Translations under genes and position numbers: made by a program | Notes under the pieces: model-generated | Told to the model about the DNA's origin: nothing | Database searches by the model: none | The model's input: the letters and a program-made list of their open reading frames with translations, nothing else | Source of the DNA: an uncultured Pseudomonadota bacterium | GTDB lineage: Bacteria > Pseudomonadota > Gammaproteobacteria > Xanthomonadales > Ahniellaceae | Reading direction: 5' to 3' | Assembly (NCBI GenBank): GCA_937996755.1 | Contig: CALKUS010000088.1 | Coordinates: forward strand, 1-41,305 | Length of the DNA: 41,305 nt | Shown here: one piece after another, positions 1-7,214 of the stretch | Layout of the letters: each line of letters starts with the position of its first letter | Position numbering within the stretch: the first letter of the stretch is position 1

Positions 1-656
1 CAGCCCGGGTCGAACACCACGAGCTCCGACACGCCCAGCGCGCCGTACGCCTCGGGGGCCTCGGCATAGTCCTTCACCCAGTCGCGCGAGACCACCTCGA
101 ACGCAAAGCTCGGCACGACCCCGTCGTGCTCCCAGACCTTCCACGACCGCACGCGCGTGCCGCGCGCGACCCCGGGGAGCACGTAGACGTCCGGCGCGAC
201 GCGCCGGTGCGGGTCGTGCTGCTGCCAGTAGATGAACTGGTCCGCGCCGACGACCGCCACGCGTCCCTGCTCCGCGAGCCAGCGATCGGCGGGCGGCAGC
301 GTCGCCGGCACGACGGTCGGTGCGACCGGCGCCGACGGGCGTGCGGCCCAGCGCACGAGCATCACGAACCCGAGGATGAGCAGCAGCGGCAGCGCGATCG
401 GCAGCAGCGCGAACAGCGCGACGAATGGCAGCGCGATGAGGAATCCGACAGCGCCGAGCAGCAGGCCGCCGAGCCCGAACACCACGCCGAACACCACGCG
501 CAGCAGCAGGCCGAGGAGCGAGAAGGCGGCCCAGAGCACGCCGATCGCGAGCATCACGCCGCCGACGACGGCGAGCAGTGGCAGCGAGATGGCGCCGAGC
601 ACCGCGAACACCACGAAGCCCACGAAGAGGAAGACCAGACCAGCGAAGAAGCCCAT
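1..656 (-). CDS. Membrane protein fused to an Uma2-like (DUF820) nuclease fold, partial
   Basis: The frame is open from an ATG at 656 to the left edge (218 residues, no stop), so the C-terminus is missing. Residues 1 to about 103 are almost continuously hydrophobic (about four membrane segments, Gly/Leu/Val/Phe-rich), ending in positive VRWAAR. After a Pro/Ala/Val linker (about 107-122), residues 124-218 resemble Uma2 family PD-(D/E)XK proteins: VAPDVYV, the SWKVWEHDG segment, FEVVS and LGVSELVVFDPG. The family Asp and Glu are present, but the Lys usually found four residues after the later Asp (DxxxK) is Ala here (DYAEA). Typical Uma2 proteins are soluble, with an N-terminal helical part that is largely replaced here. 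I checked that the frame runs through the junction without a stop. An internal start for a separate Uma2 protein cannot be excluded. Function unknown. Confidence 0.7.
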   Translation of the reverse strand, partial: MGFFAGLVFLFVGFVVFAVLGAISLPLLAVVGGVMLAIGVLWAAFSLLGLLLRVVFGVVFGLGGLLLGAVGFLIALPFVALFALLPIALPLLLILGFVMLVRWAARPSAPVAPTVVPATLPPADRWLAEQGRVAVVGADQFIYWQQHDPHRRVAPDVYVLPGVARGTRVRSWKVWEHDGVVPSFAFEVVSRDWVKDYAEAPEAYGALGVSELVVFDPG

Positions 657-743
657 GTCGCAACTCCTCCGGCGAACGCGCCGATGCGGGATGGACGGTA
701 GCGCTCCCGCGCCGCCCGCGCATGTGCATCTCGTCACCCGTGG

Positions 744-1229
744 CTATTCGGGGGTCACGCCGCGAAACGAAACGCGCTTGCCGGCGCCGACGACGGCGAC
801 GGCGCGCAGCTCGACGGCCGAGCCGGGCGCGAGCAGCGCCGTCGTGCCCACGGCCGTCCAGGCCGGATAGCCGGCCGGAAATGCGACCTTGTGCCCCTCG
901 AGGAACTTCGCGAAGTGCGCCTGGAACGCGGCGCTGTCCGCGAGGTTCGTGTGGAAGCTCTGGATCTCCACGACGTCGGCCAGCGTGGCGCCGGCGGTCT
1001 TCAGCACCTCGTCGAGCCGCTCGAACAGTCGCGTGTAGCGCGACGACTCGTCGCCGTCGGCGGGTGCGGGAATGCCGGAAACCCACACCGTGTCGCCGAC
1101 GCGCACGGCGGGCGCGTAGTGGTACTGCGTGTAGGCGCGCTCGCGACCGGGTGGCACGACGATTTCCTTGGCCGGCGCGGCAGTGGCCGAGGTGGCAACG
1201 AGCAGGGACAGCAACAGGGCGACGCGCAT
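744..1229 (-). CDS. Exported RidA/YjgF-family protein
   Basis: 161 residues. The N-terminus MRVALLLSLLVATSATAAPA is a clear Sec signal peptide, so the mature protein should be periplasmic. The rest is one YjgF/YER057c/UK114 domain (VGDTVWVSGIPAPADG near the start, then LADVVEIQSFHTNL and the ELRAVAVV end strand). Cytosolic RidA hydrolyses reactive enamines/imines using an Arg in a PxRxAxG context. Here the matching stretch is PAWTAVGTTAL, without that Arg, so RidA-type deaminase activity is doubtful. A canonical RidA is encoded at 31342-31725. The ATG at 1229 was chosen because the signal peptide follows it directly; the frame stays open upstream but runs over the divergent gene. It stands alone, divergent from 1363-1827. 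Confidence 0.8.
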   Translation of the reverse strand: MRVALLLSLLVATSATAAPAKEIVVPPGRERAYTQYHYAPAVRVGDTVWVSGIPAPADGDESSRYTRLFERLDEVLKTAGATLADVVEIQSFHTNLADSAAFQAHFAKFLEGHKVAFPAGYPAWTAVGTTALLAPGSAVELRAVAVVGAGKRVSFRGVTPE

Positions 1230-1362
1230 CGGCGGCTCCGGGATCGGGAAGGCGCGCAGCGTGGGCCCGCGGGCGCCGGCCCGCAACGCATTTGCGCCGG
1301 ACCGAGGTCGACGTGCGCCGTCCGGCGTGGGAGCCTTCCGGCTCCTGCGACACTTTGTATCC

Positions 1363-1827
1363 ATGGAAATGCACGCCCTGGTCGACCAGCCGTTGCCGGG
1401 TTCGGTGTCCGTCCCGGCGCTGCCGCCGCCGCCCGCGGTCGAGGCGGTCGAGCTGGAGGCCGCGCTCGCCGCCGCGCGCGACGAAGCGCTGTCCGAGTTC
1501 GCCGCGGTCGCGGCACGGCTCGCGGCGGAACAGGAGCCCGGGTTCGCTGCGCTCGCCGACACGCTCGCGCGGCTCGTCTCGCTCGAGTGGCGCGCGCTCG
1601 CGCTACGGGCGCGCGACTCGTCGCTCGTGCGGCTCGCGGCCTGGTGCGCCGCGATGCCGGGGACGATCGACGCGATCGCCGATTGCGCGAACGCTCCGCG
1701 CGGCGACGCACTCGCGCGCGCACTGCTGCGCCGCCGCTGCTGGCAATACGCGGACGCGTTCCGCGAGTCGCTGGCCTGGCGCCGCGCGCACTTCGCGCGC
1801 GTGCCCGCGAGGCTGGCCGCGAACTGA
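1363..1827 (+). CDS. Hypothetical protein, helical, Ala/Arg-rich
   Basis: 154 residues if it starts at the ATG at 1363 (MEMHALVDQPLPG). After a proline-rich stretch (about 10-25) come regular amphipathic helices rich in Ala, Leu and Arg, including a long segment with heptad-like spacing at about 30-75. No signal peptide, membrane segment or familiar motif is visible, and I do not recognise the family. The frame opens further upstream without a better start, and no strong Shine-Dalgarno precedes 1363. Codon use fits a real high-GC gene, but in DNA this GC-rich chance frames are long, so support is moderate. It is divergent from the exported RidA-like gene, with about 133 bp between the start codons. 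Confidence 0.5.
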   Translation: MEMHALVDQPLPGSVSVPALPPPPAVEAVELEAALAAARDEALSEFAAVAARLAAEQEPGFAALADTLARLVSLEWRALALRARDSSLVRLAAWCAAMPGTIDAIADCANAPRGDALARALLRRRCWQYADAFRESLAWRRAHFARVPARLAAN

Positions 1828-1945
1828 ACGGCTCCGCCGCCCGGCGTGACCCGCGTCACGAACGGTGCCATCCACGGGTCGAACCGCTGGCGCGCGGACG
1901 CTGCGCGGTGCAACATCGCCGCCATCGCCACGGCGGAGCTCTTCC

Positions 1946-2392
1946 ATGCGCCCATTCGTTCGTTTTTCGTTGCCAGCCCTCGCCGCGCTCGCGCTCGCCG
2001 GAACGGCAGCGCCCGCGCACGCCCTCGGTCAGGTCGACTGCGAGATGCGCTTCTCGCTGAGCGGCTGGTCGGCGTTCTACAAGACCGCGTCCGGCACCGG
2101 CACCATCACGTGCAACAACGGCCAGCGCATGAACGTGTCGATCCGCGCCAAGGGCGGCGGCATCACGTTCGGCAAGTCCTCGGTCGAGGACGGCCGCGGC
2201 GAGTTTTCCGGCGTGCACGACATCTCGGAGCTGCTCGGTTCGTACGCCGGCGCCGAAGCGCACGCGGGCGCGTCGAAGTCGGCCAACTCGCAGGCGATGA
2301 CCAAGGGCGAAGTCTCGCTCGCGCTGGCCGGCAAGGGCCGCGGCTGGGACATCGGCGTGGGGTTCGGCAAGTTCACGATCAGCCGGCGCTGA
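1946..2392 (+). CDS. Secreted/periplasmic protein of unknown function
   Basis: 148 residues. MRPFVRFSLPALAALALAG followed by TAAPAHA is a typical signal peptide with an AxA cleavage site. The mature part is small, Gly/Ser/Ala-rich and probably beta-rich (CEMRFSLSGW, GTGTITCNNGQ, GGGITFG, GYxxG-type turns). It has two cysteines about 24 residues apart that could form a disulfide. GGAG at about 1932-1936 is a plausible ribosome binding site for the ATG at 1946. I do not recognise a named domain with confidence; the overall look recalls small secreted lipid-associated or beta-sandwich proteins, but that is only an impression. It is followed by a perfect 22-bp palindrome and then the cNMP-binding gene. 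Confidence 0.7.
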   Translation: MRPFVRFSLPALAALALAGTAAPAHALGQVDCEMRFSLSGWSAFYKTASGTGTITCNNGQRMNVSIRAKGGGITFGKSSVEDGRGEFSGVHDISELLGSYAGAEAHAGASKSANSQAMTKGEVSLALAGKGRGWDIGVGFGKFTISRR

Positions 2393-2402
2393 TCGACTTC
2401 GT

Positions 2403-2424
2403 GCGTCGCCCCCGGGGGCGACGC
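2403..2424. terminator. Perfect 22-bp GC palindrome between two genes
   Basis: Arms GCGTCGCCCCC and GGGGGCGACGC abut directly (2403-2413 and 2414-2424), starting 10 nt after the stop codon of the secreted-protein gene. There is no T tract, so intrinsic termination would be weak on either strand. It may be a 3'-end stabilising stem or a pause site. A -10-like TACACT (2445-2450) for the next gene follows. Confidence 0.4.
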
Positions 2425-2474
2425 GCGCGGGCGCCGTCGTCCGATACACTGCGCACATCCTGCCGGAGGCATCG

Positions 2475-3542
2475 ATGTCCGCCATCCCGTCCGACCTGGC
2501 CCGGCTCTATCCGCTCGATTCGCTGCGCCCGGAAAACCTCGAGCAGTTGGCGAAGGAAACGGCAGTCGAGGAAGTCGGCCAGGGCACCGTGCTGTTCCGC
2601 GCGGGCGACACCGACGACCACACGATCTTCCTGCTCACGGGCAACGTGCGCGGCGACTACCCCGACGGCAAGTCGAAGACCATCGACGGTGGCTCGATCC
2701 AGGCGCGCTACGCGCTCGGCGACCTGCAGCCGCGCCGGTTCACGGCGACCGTCACGTCGATGATGGCCACGCTGGGTCGCCTCGACCGGCGTTTCATGGA
2801 AAAGGTCATCACCTGGGACCAGCTCTCGCGCTCGGAGAATTTCCGCCATTACGACGGCGCCGCCGGCGCGAACCGCTGGGTGTTCCGCCTGCTGCAGAAC
2901 CGCGCGCTGCACAAGATGCCCACCGGCAACATCGAGCGCATGTTCCAGCGCTTCGAGGAAGTGCCCGTCGCGGCGGGCGACGTGATCGTGCGCGAAGGCG
3001 ACGCCGCGGACTTCTTCTACGTGATCAAGGAGGGCACCTGCGCCGTGTCGAAGCACACGGAGGCGGGCGAGGCGGTAGTCGCGTACCTGGTGCGCGGCGA
3101 CACGTTCGGCGAGGACGCGCTGCTCACCAACTCGACGCGCAACGCGACCGTCGTGATGAAGACGGCCGGCAAGCTGATGCGCCTGTCGAGCAAGGACTTC
3201 ACCGAGGTGATGAAGCCGCCCGTCGTCGACTGGGTGACGCCGGGCCAGGCCTCGATCCTCGTGCGCCAGGGCGCGATCGTGCTCGACGTGCGCCTGCCCG
3301 AGGAATTCAACGACCGCGCGGTGAAGGGCGCGGTCAACGTGCCGCTGTTCATGCTGCGCGAGCGCGCCGCCGACTTCGAGCGCGGCCGCAAGGTGGTGGT
3401 CTACTGCAACACGGGCGAGCGCAGCGCGGCCGCCGCGTTCATCCTCTCGAAGATGGGCGTGCCCGTGTTCGCGCTGCAGGGCGGCCTGTCCGCGATGATC
3501 AAACAGCTAGAAAAAAGCGCCGCGACCGAAAAACCCGCCTGA
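2475..3542 (+). CDS. Cyclic-nucleotide-binding protein with C-terminal rhodanese domain
   Basis: 355 residues, soluble. Residues about 5-130 form a degenerate cNMP-binding-like barrel (VGQGTVLFRAGDTDDHTIFLL). Residues about 145-250 form a second, better one containing FGEDALLTNSTRNATV, where the phosphate-binding cassette Glu and Arg are both kept. Residues about 258-345 are a rhodanese domain (IVLDVRLPEEFNDRAVKGAVNVP) with an intact active-site loop CNTGERS; the catalytic Cys is residue 311. Rhodaneses move sulfane sulfur, so the architecture suggests a sulfur or redox function gated by cAMP or cGMP (inference). There is no DNA-binding helix-turn-helix, so it is not a Crp-type regulator. A -10-like TACACT (2445-2450) and a strong GGAGG (2464-2468) precede the ATG. 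It looks monocistronic, with a REP element after it. Confidence 0.88.
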   Translation: MSAIPSDLARLYPLDSLRPENLEQLAKETAVEEVGQGTVLFRAGDTDDHTIFLLTGNVRGDYPDGKSKTIDGGSIQARYALGDLQPRRFTATVTSMMATLGRLDRRFMEKVITWDQLSRSENFRHYDGAAGANRWVFRLLQNRALHKMPTGNIERMFQRFEEVPVAAGDVIVREGDAADFFYVIKEGTCAVSKHTEAGEAVVAYLVRGDTFGEDALLTNSTRNATVVMKTAGKLMRLSSKDFTEVMKPPVVDWVTPGQASILVRQGAIVLDVRLPEEFNDRAVKGAVNVPLFMLRERAADFERGRKVVVYCNTGERSAAAAFILSKMGVPVFALQGGLSAMIKQLEKSAATEKPA

Positions 3543-3559
3543 CCGATACGGAGCGGGTT

Positions 3560-3601
3560 GGTAGGAGCCCACCCTGTGGGCGAACGGCGCGCCGCTCGCC
3601 C
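3560..3601. repeat. REP-type repeat (GTAGGAGC... element)
   Basis: The stretch GTAGGAGCCCACCCTGTGGG (3561-3580) followed by CGA is a classic REP-like head, with stem GCCCAC/GTGGGC (3567-3572 and 3576-3581). A second overlapping hairpin, GGGCGA...TCGCCC (3578-3583 and 3596-3601) around the palindrome CGGCGCGCCG, follows. It sits between two convergent genes, a usual REP location. A related element overlaps the start of recG near 31730. Confidence 0.75.
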
Positions 3602-3640
3602 GAGCGACATCGCGTCAGATGGCCCGCATCGAAGCGCGCT

Positions 3641-4258
3641 TTACAGCTCCCGCCACGTAAACCCCTCGCCGCTGCGCCAGTACACCCGCGTCGCGCGCGC
3701 ATAGACGGCATCCGCATCGACCCACCCGAAGAACCGCCCATCCAGGCTGTTGCCGCGCGCATCGCCCATCACGAGCAGCTTGCCGTCGGGCACGCGCACC
3801 GGCCCGAACTCCGGCCCGCCGCCGCGCGAGAGGTCGAGCGACACGTCGTGCGTGCCGAAATGCTCGTGCGGGTCGCCGGGCGCGCCGAGCGCGACGCCGT
3901 CGATGAATACGTGGCCCGCGTGCACGGTGACTTCGTCGCCGGCAATCGCGACCACGCGCTTGATCAGGCGCTCGCCGTCGCGCGGCGAATCCACGATCAC
4001 GACGTCGCCGCGCTGCGGCGTGGCGCCGCCGGCGAGCTTCTCGAGCGTGAACGGGATGCGCAGGCCGTACGCGCGCTTGTCGACGACGACGCGGTCGCCG
4101 GGCACGAGCGTCGGCTGCATCGAGCCGCTCGGCACGACGTAGTGGTCGGCCAGCGACGAACGTGCGGCCGTCAGGCCGACGATGACGAACGCCACGCTGA
4201 GCAGCTCGCGGAACCAGCGCGCGAACGGACGATCGACTCGTGTTGCCTGACCTGCCAT
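3641..4258 (-). CDS. lepB: Signal peptidase I
   Basis: 205 residues. It cleaves signal peptides from secreted proteins at the outer face of the inner membrane. One N-terminal membrane segment (about 19-37) is followed by the S26 catalytic region: the nucleophile Ser46 in PSGSMQPTL and the general base Lys100 in RLIKRVVAIAGDE. The conserved GDARGNSLDGRFFG (family GDN/DxxNSxDSR) lies near the C-terminus. E. coli LepB has 324 residues and two membrane segments; this short single-span form resembles the compact enzymes of other bacteria, and may be a second signal peptidase, since it is not next to lepA. The ATG at 4258 gives the standard short cytoplasmic tail; the frame is open to 4405, but that extension runs into the upstream hairpins. 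It lies about 195 bp downstream of rpiA on the same strand. Confidence 0.9.
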   Translation of the reverse strand: MAGQATRVDRPFARWFRELLSVAFVIVGLTAARSSLADHYVVPSGSMQPTLVPGDRVVVDKRAYGLRIPFTLEKLAGGATPQRGDVVIVDSPRDGERLIKRVVAIAGDEVTVHAGHVFIDGVALGAPGDPHEHFGTHDVSLDLSRGGGPEFGPVRVPDGKLLVMGDARGNSLDGRFFGWVDADAVYARATRVYWRSGEGFTWREL

Positions 4259-4390
4259 GGCTTCGTGACTCCCGTCGGCGCCCGCTGGCGTCCACGGTTG
4301 GGACACGCGGGAGCGCCGCGAGTTCCGCGCACTCCGGTGCAGGGATGCACCGGCGCGATCGACGACGTCAGTCGTTGATCTGCGGCCGGA

Positions 4391-4454
4391 GGCGAGTCCG
4401 GACATGCGCCGGACTCGCCGCGTCCGAAAAAGTCCAGGACGGACTTTTTCGGAC
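4391..4454. repeat. Two adjacent perfect hairpins after rpiA
   Basis: Hairpin 1 has arms GTCCGAAAAAGTCC (4422-4435) and GGACTTTTTCGGAC (4441-4454), 14/14 complementary with a 5-nt loop, and its outer arm starts inside the rpiA stop codon. Hairpin 2 has arms GGCGAGTCCGG (4391-4401) and CCGGACTCGCC (4409-4419), 11/11 with a 7-nt loop. Both contain GTCCGG/GTCC-type cores. In rpiA transcript order hairpin 1 comes first. Its U run is inside the stem, so this is not a standard terminator. It could be a repeat element, a processing site or an unusual terminator. Confidence 0.75.
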
Positions 4455-5095
4455 TATAGGGACTGGTCGCCGCAGAGCACGACGTCGGCGGGGCGCGCCG
4501 CGAACAGGCCGACCGTCACGACGCCCGCGAGCTGGTTCAGGTCGCGCTCGAGGCCGACCGGGTCGGTGATCGTGAGCCCGTGGACGTCGAGGATCGCGTT
4601 GCCGTTGTCGGTGACGGTGCCCTCGCGCCAGACCGGATTGCCGCCGCGGCGCACGATCTCGCGCGCGACGTAACTGCGCGCCATCGGGATCACCTCGACC
4701 GGCAGCGGGAAGCGCCCGAGGATCTCGACGCGCTTGCCGGAGTCGATGAGGCACACGAACTTCCTGCTCGCGGCGGCGATGATCTTCTCGCGCGTCAGCG
4801 CGCCGCCGCCGCCCTTGATCAGGCGCTTGTGCGGGTCGCACTCGTCGGCGCCGTCGACGTACAGCGGCAGCGTGCCCGCGGCGTTGAGATCGAGCACCTC
4901 GATGCCGCGTTCGCGCAGGTGCGCCGTGCTGCGCTCGGAGCTCGACACAGCGCCGGCGATGCGGTCGCGCATGCGCGCGAGCGCCTCGATGAAGAACGCA
5001 ACCGTCGAGCCCGTTCCGACGCCGACGATGCTGCCGTCCTCGATGAACTTCAGCGCCGCTTCGGCGGCGCCCCGCTTTTCGTCGTCGCGGCTCAT
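4454..5095 (-). CDS. rpiA: Ribose-5-phosphate isomerase A
   Basis: 213 residues. It interconverts ribose 5-phosphate and ribulose 5-phosphate in the non-oxidative pentose phosphate pathway. Hallmarks: GVGTGSTVAFFIEAL near the N-terminus (phosphate/substrate loop), the active-site stretch VDGADECDPHKRLIKGGGGA, then LTREKIIAAASRKFVCLIDSGKRV and the VLCGDQSL-type end. Length is close to E. coli RpiA (219). The ATG at 5095 overlaps the stop codon of the upstream EVE gene (ATGA), implying translational coupling. The stop lies inside the outer arm of a perfect hairpin. Confidence 0.96.
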   Translation of the reverse strand: MSRDDEKRGAAEAALKFIEDGSIVGVGTGSTVAFFIEALARMRDRIAGAVSSSERSTAHLRERGIEVLDLNAAGTLPLYVDGADECDPHKRLIKGGGGALTREKIIAAASRKFVCLIDSGKRVEILGRFPLPVEVIPMARSYVAREIVRRGGNPVWREGTVTDNGNAILDVHGLTITDPVGLERDLNQLAGVVTVGLFAARPADVVLCGDQSL

Positions 5096-5556
5096 GCCTT
5101 CCCCTCCAGTTTCAGCACGCGATCGTAGTGCGCCTTCTCGACCGGCATGACCGAGAGGCGGTTGCCCGTGCGCAGCAGCACCATGCCTTCGAGCTCGTCG
5201 GCGTGCGCCTTGATCGTCGCGAGCGTCACGGGGTATTTCAGCTTGCGCTCGAATGCGATGTCGCGCAGCAGCCAGCGTGGTTCCTCGCGCTTGCTCTTCG
5301 CGTCGTAGTAGTCGCTGCGCTTGTCGAACTGCGACGGATCGGGATACGCGTCGCTCGCGACACGGCCGATGCCGTACACGCCCGGTACTTCGCAGCTCGA
5401 GTGGTACACGAGCACCTTGTCGCCCGGCTTCATGTCGTCGCGCATCGAATTGCGCGCCTGGTAATTGCGCACGCCGCTCCACGGCTCCTTCCCGACGCGC
5501 TCGAGGTCGTCGATGGAGAAGTCGTCGGGTTCGGTTTTCATGAGCCAGTAGCGCAT
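5092..5556 (-). CDS. EVE-domain protein
   Basis: 154 residues, all one EVE domain (PUA-related fold; thymocyte nuclear protein 1 family). It opens with the family signature MRYWLMKTEPDDFSIDDL, followed by WSGVRNYQARN and GDKVLVYHSSCEVPGVYGIGRV. EVE domains bind modified bases in nucleic acids through an aromatic cage; the role of stand-alone bacterial copies is unclear. Its stop overlaps the rpiA start by four bases, so the two form a transcriptional unit. Upstream, hairpin 5610-5702 separates it from fau. Confidence 0.92.
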   Translation of the reverse strand: MRYWLMKTEPDDFSIDDLERVGKEPWSGVRNYQARNSMRDDMKPGDKVLVYHSSCEVPGVYGIGRVASDAYPDPSQFDKRSDYYDAKSKREEPRWLLRDIAFERKLKYPVTLATIKAHADELEGMVLLRTGNRLSVMPVEKAHYDRVLKLEGKA

Positions 5557-5609
5557 CGGAGGCTGCGGTGCGTGGAGGACGCCGCGAAGTCTAGCGGTTC
5601 GTCAGGCCG

Positions 5610-5702
5610 GGTATGAGTAGGAGTCTGAGTATGAGCACGCAAGCCTGCAGCTCGCGGGGGTCGTTCAGATCACGTGCTCATACTCGCACTCATACTCATA
5701 CC
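5610..5702. repeat. Intergenic purine/pyrimidine inverted repeat, copy A
   Basis: Arms 5610-5639 and 5673-5702, 27 of 30 positions complementary, with a 33-nt loop. Read in the fau direction, the first arm is three and a half hexamer units (GTATGA, GTATGA, GTGCGA, GTATGA). It starts 8 nt after the fau stop codon. See the findings for the family of seven. Confidence 0.9.
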
Positions 5703-5709
5703 GCTCTGG

Positions 5710-6318
5710 TCAGGCACACTCGATCAACTCGCGCTCCGTACACACGAAATCGAGCGGCACGTCCCACGGCTCGCGCGGCAGGATGTCGACTTCCTGGAAC
5801 GCGTAGGCGATGCCGACGAGCATCGGCTCGCGCGGGCGTTCGCCCTGCTTGAGGAACGCGAAGCTGCGGTCGTAGTAGCCGGCGCCGCTGCCGAGGCGGT
5901 TGCCGCGGCGGTCGAATGCGACGAGCGGCACGAGCACGAGCTGCATCGTTTCCGGTGCGGGCAGCGGCGTCGGGCGCACGGCCGGCTCGGGGATGCCGTA
6001 ACGGTTCGGCTGCACGGGGTCGCCGTGCTTCCACGGCGCGAAGCCGAGCGTCGCATCGTCGTGCAACACGGGCAGGTGGAAGCGCTGGCCGCGTGCGGCG
6101 AGCGGCGGCAGCACGCGATGCAGCGACAGCTCGCCGCGCACCGCCCAGTAGCCGGCGACGCGTTCGTCGGTGAGGAATTCCGCGAGCTGTTCGAGCTGTT
6201 CCGAGAGCCCGTCGGCGGCGATCATGCGCTCGCGCGGGCCGAGTGCGTCGCGCTGCGCGCGCAGCGACGCGCGCAACGCGCGGCGCCGGAGATCGCGGGG
6301 GTCGTTCGGATCACTCAT
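5710..6318 (-). CDS. fau: 5-formyltetrahydrofolate cyclo-ligase
   Basis: 202 residues. It converts 5-formyl-THF to 5,10-methenyl-THF with ATP, salvaging a folate form that inhibits one-carbon enzymes. It contains the family pattern LVPLVAFDRRGNRLGSGAGYYDR (shown in parts: VPLVAFD, then GSGAGYYDR) at about 135-160, and an N-terminal Arg-rich helix RRRALRASLRAQRDAL typical of the family. The ATG at 6318 was chosen because the longer frame (GTG at 6351) would run into 6S RNA. Also called ygfA. As in E. coli it lies directly downstream of the 6S RNA gene on the same strand and is probably co-transcribed with it. Confidence 0.94.
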   Translation of the reverse strand: MSDPNDPRDLRRRALRASLRAQRDALGPRERMIAADGLSEQLEQLAEFLTDERVAGYWAVRGELSLHRVLPPLAARGQRFHLPVLHDDATLGFAPWKHGDPVQPNRYGIPEPAVRPTPLPAPETMQLVLVPLVAFDRRGNRLGSGAGYYDRSFAFLKQGERPREPMLVGIAYAFQEVDILPREPWDVPLDFVCTERELIECA

Positions 6319-6346
6319 GCGGCTCGCACGAGCGCAGGAAGGAAGT

Positions 6347-6538
6347 GGCACCCACCGCCCTGCCGATGTCCGGCCGGCGACCTTGATCCCTTGGATCAGG
6401 TGGGAAAGCTCGCGAGTCTTTAGGCTTTCCGCTCGTGGCGGACATGCTCACCGACACTCAGCACTGCTAACCCGAGGTCGAACAACAGGGATCAGGCAAT
6501 TGAAGGCTCGAACTGTCGAACAAGGCAGAACGAGTGCC
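6347..6538 (-). ncRNA. ssrS: 6S RNA
   Basis: It lies between zapA and fau on their strand, the conserved gammaproteobacterial location. On the minus strand, GGCAC near the 5' end pairs with GTGCC at the 3' end, and TTCTGCC pairs with GGCAGG, giving a terminal stem and a length of about 190 nt (E. coli: 184). Recognisable parts are GGTGAGCATG and CACCTGATCCAAGGGATCAA, matching the E. coli GGUGAGCAUGCUCGG and CACCUUGAACCAAGGG parts. A -10 TATGAT (6546-6551) places the start near 6539. 6S RNA mimics an open promoter and sequesters sigma70 RNA polymerase in stationary phase. The ends are approximate. Confidence 0.88.
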
Positions 6539-6637
6539 GGTGTGGATCATAGCACCGGCCGGCGCGCGACGCCGACCGGCCGGTCCCTCGTTGCCAACTG
6601 TTGAAGTTCGCGCAACTCGTTCGCGCGAAGTGAATGA

Positions 6638-6937
6638 TCAGCGCGCCGCGATGTTCGCGAGCGTCGCGTCGATGCGAGCGCGCAGCGTGCCCAGGTCGTC
6701 GAGCATCGTCGCCGCCTGCTTCTGCGACGAGTGCTGCTGCGAGAGCATCTCGTGCGCGATGTTCAGCGCCGCGAGCACGGCGATGCGATCCACGGAAGCG
6801 GTACGCGAAGCGTTGCGGATTTCGCGCATCTTGCCGTCGAGGTAGGCGGCCGCGGCGATCAGCCCGGCGCGCTCTTCCTCGGTGCAGCCGACGACGTATT
6901 CGCGATCGAGGATGCTGACGGTGACCTGGAGCGTCAT
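6638..6937 (-). CDS. zapA: Cell division protein ZapA
   Basis: 99 residues. It is a small protein that cross-links FtsZ protofilaments at the Z ring. The pattern is typical: the beta-rich N-terminus MTLQVTVSILDREYVVGC, then E-R-rich helix 1 with LIAAAAYLDGKMREIR, VDRIAVLAALNIAHEML and a C-terminal coiled coil (about 60-99). It starts 5 nt after the stop of the zapB-like gene and precedes 6S RNA, the canonical order. No anomaly is seen. Confidence 0.95.
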   Translation of the reverse strand: MTLQVTVSILDREYVVGCTEEERAGLIAAAAYLDGKMREIRNASRTASVDRIAVLAALNIAHEMLSQQHSSQKQAATMLDDLGTLRARIDATLANIAAR

Positions 6938-6942
6938 CTTGG

Positions 6943-7134
6943 CTAACCCTGCTCGAGCGACTTCAGTCGGTTGATCATCGCCTCGACGCGCGAGCGCGCC
7001 TGCTCGTTCTTCGCCAGGAGGTTCGCGCGTTCGGACATGAGCTGTTCCTGGCTCTGGCGCAGGCTGCGGTTTTCCTCGGCGAGGCGCTGGGCGAGCGTGA
7101 TGAGCTGCTCGACGCGCTCCGTGAACTCGCGCAT
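6943..7134 (-). CDS. ZapB-like small coiled-coil protein (TIGR02449 type)
   Basis: 63 residues from the ATG at 7134 (MREFTERVEQLITLAQRLAEE...), nearly all one coiled coil with heptads of Leu and Glu/Gln/Arg. GGGAG sits about 6 nt upstream of this ATG, which favours it over the longer open frame (to 7203). In gammaproteobacteria such a protein usually sits directly upstream of zapA. ZapB-like proteins join the Z-ring layer through ZapA, so a division role is inferred from context and shape. It is too short for a firmer family call. Confidence 0.8.
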   Translation of the reverse strand: MREFTERVEQLITLAQRLAEENRSLRQSQEQLMSERANLLAKNEQARSRVEAMINRLKSLEQG

Positions 7135-7214
7135 TTGCTGCTCCCCCGGCTCGCGTGCGCCCATGGCTGGCGAAAACCTACGGGATGCGGGGAGTTGCGT
7201 CAATTTCCTGAGAC

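Noticed and set aside
3499..3762. A small minus-strand frame between the rhodanese gene and lepB
   Set aside because: It runs across a REP element and overlaps both neighbours, with low-complexity Arg/Gly content.
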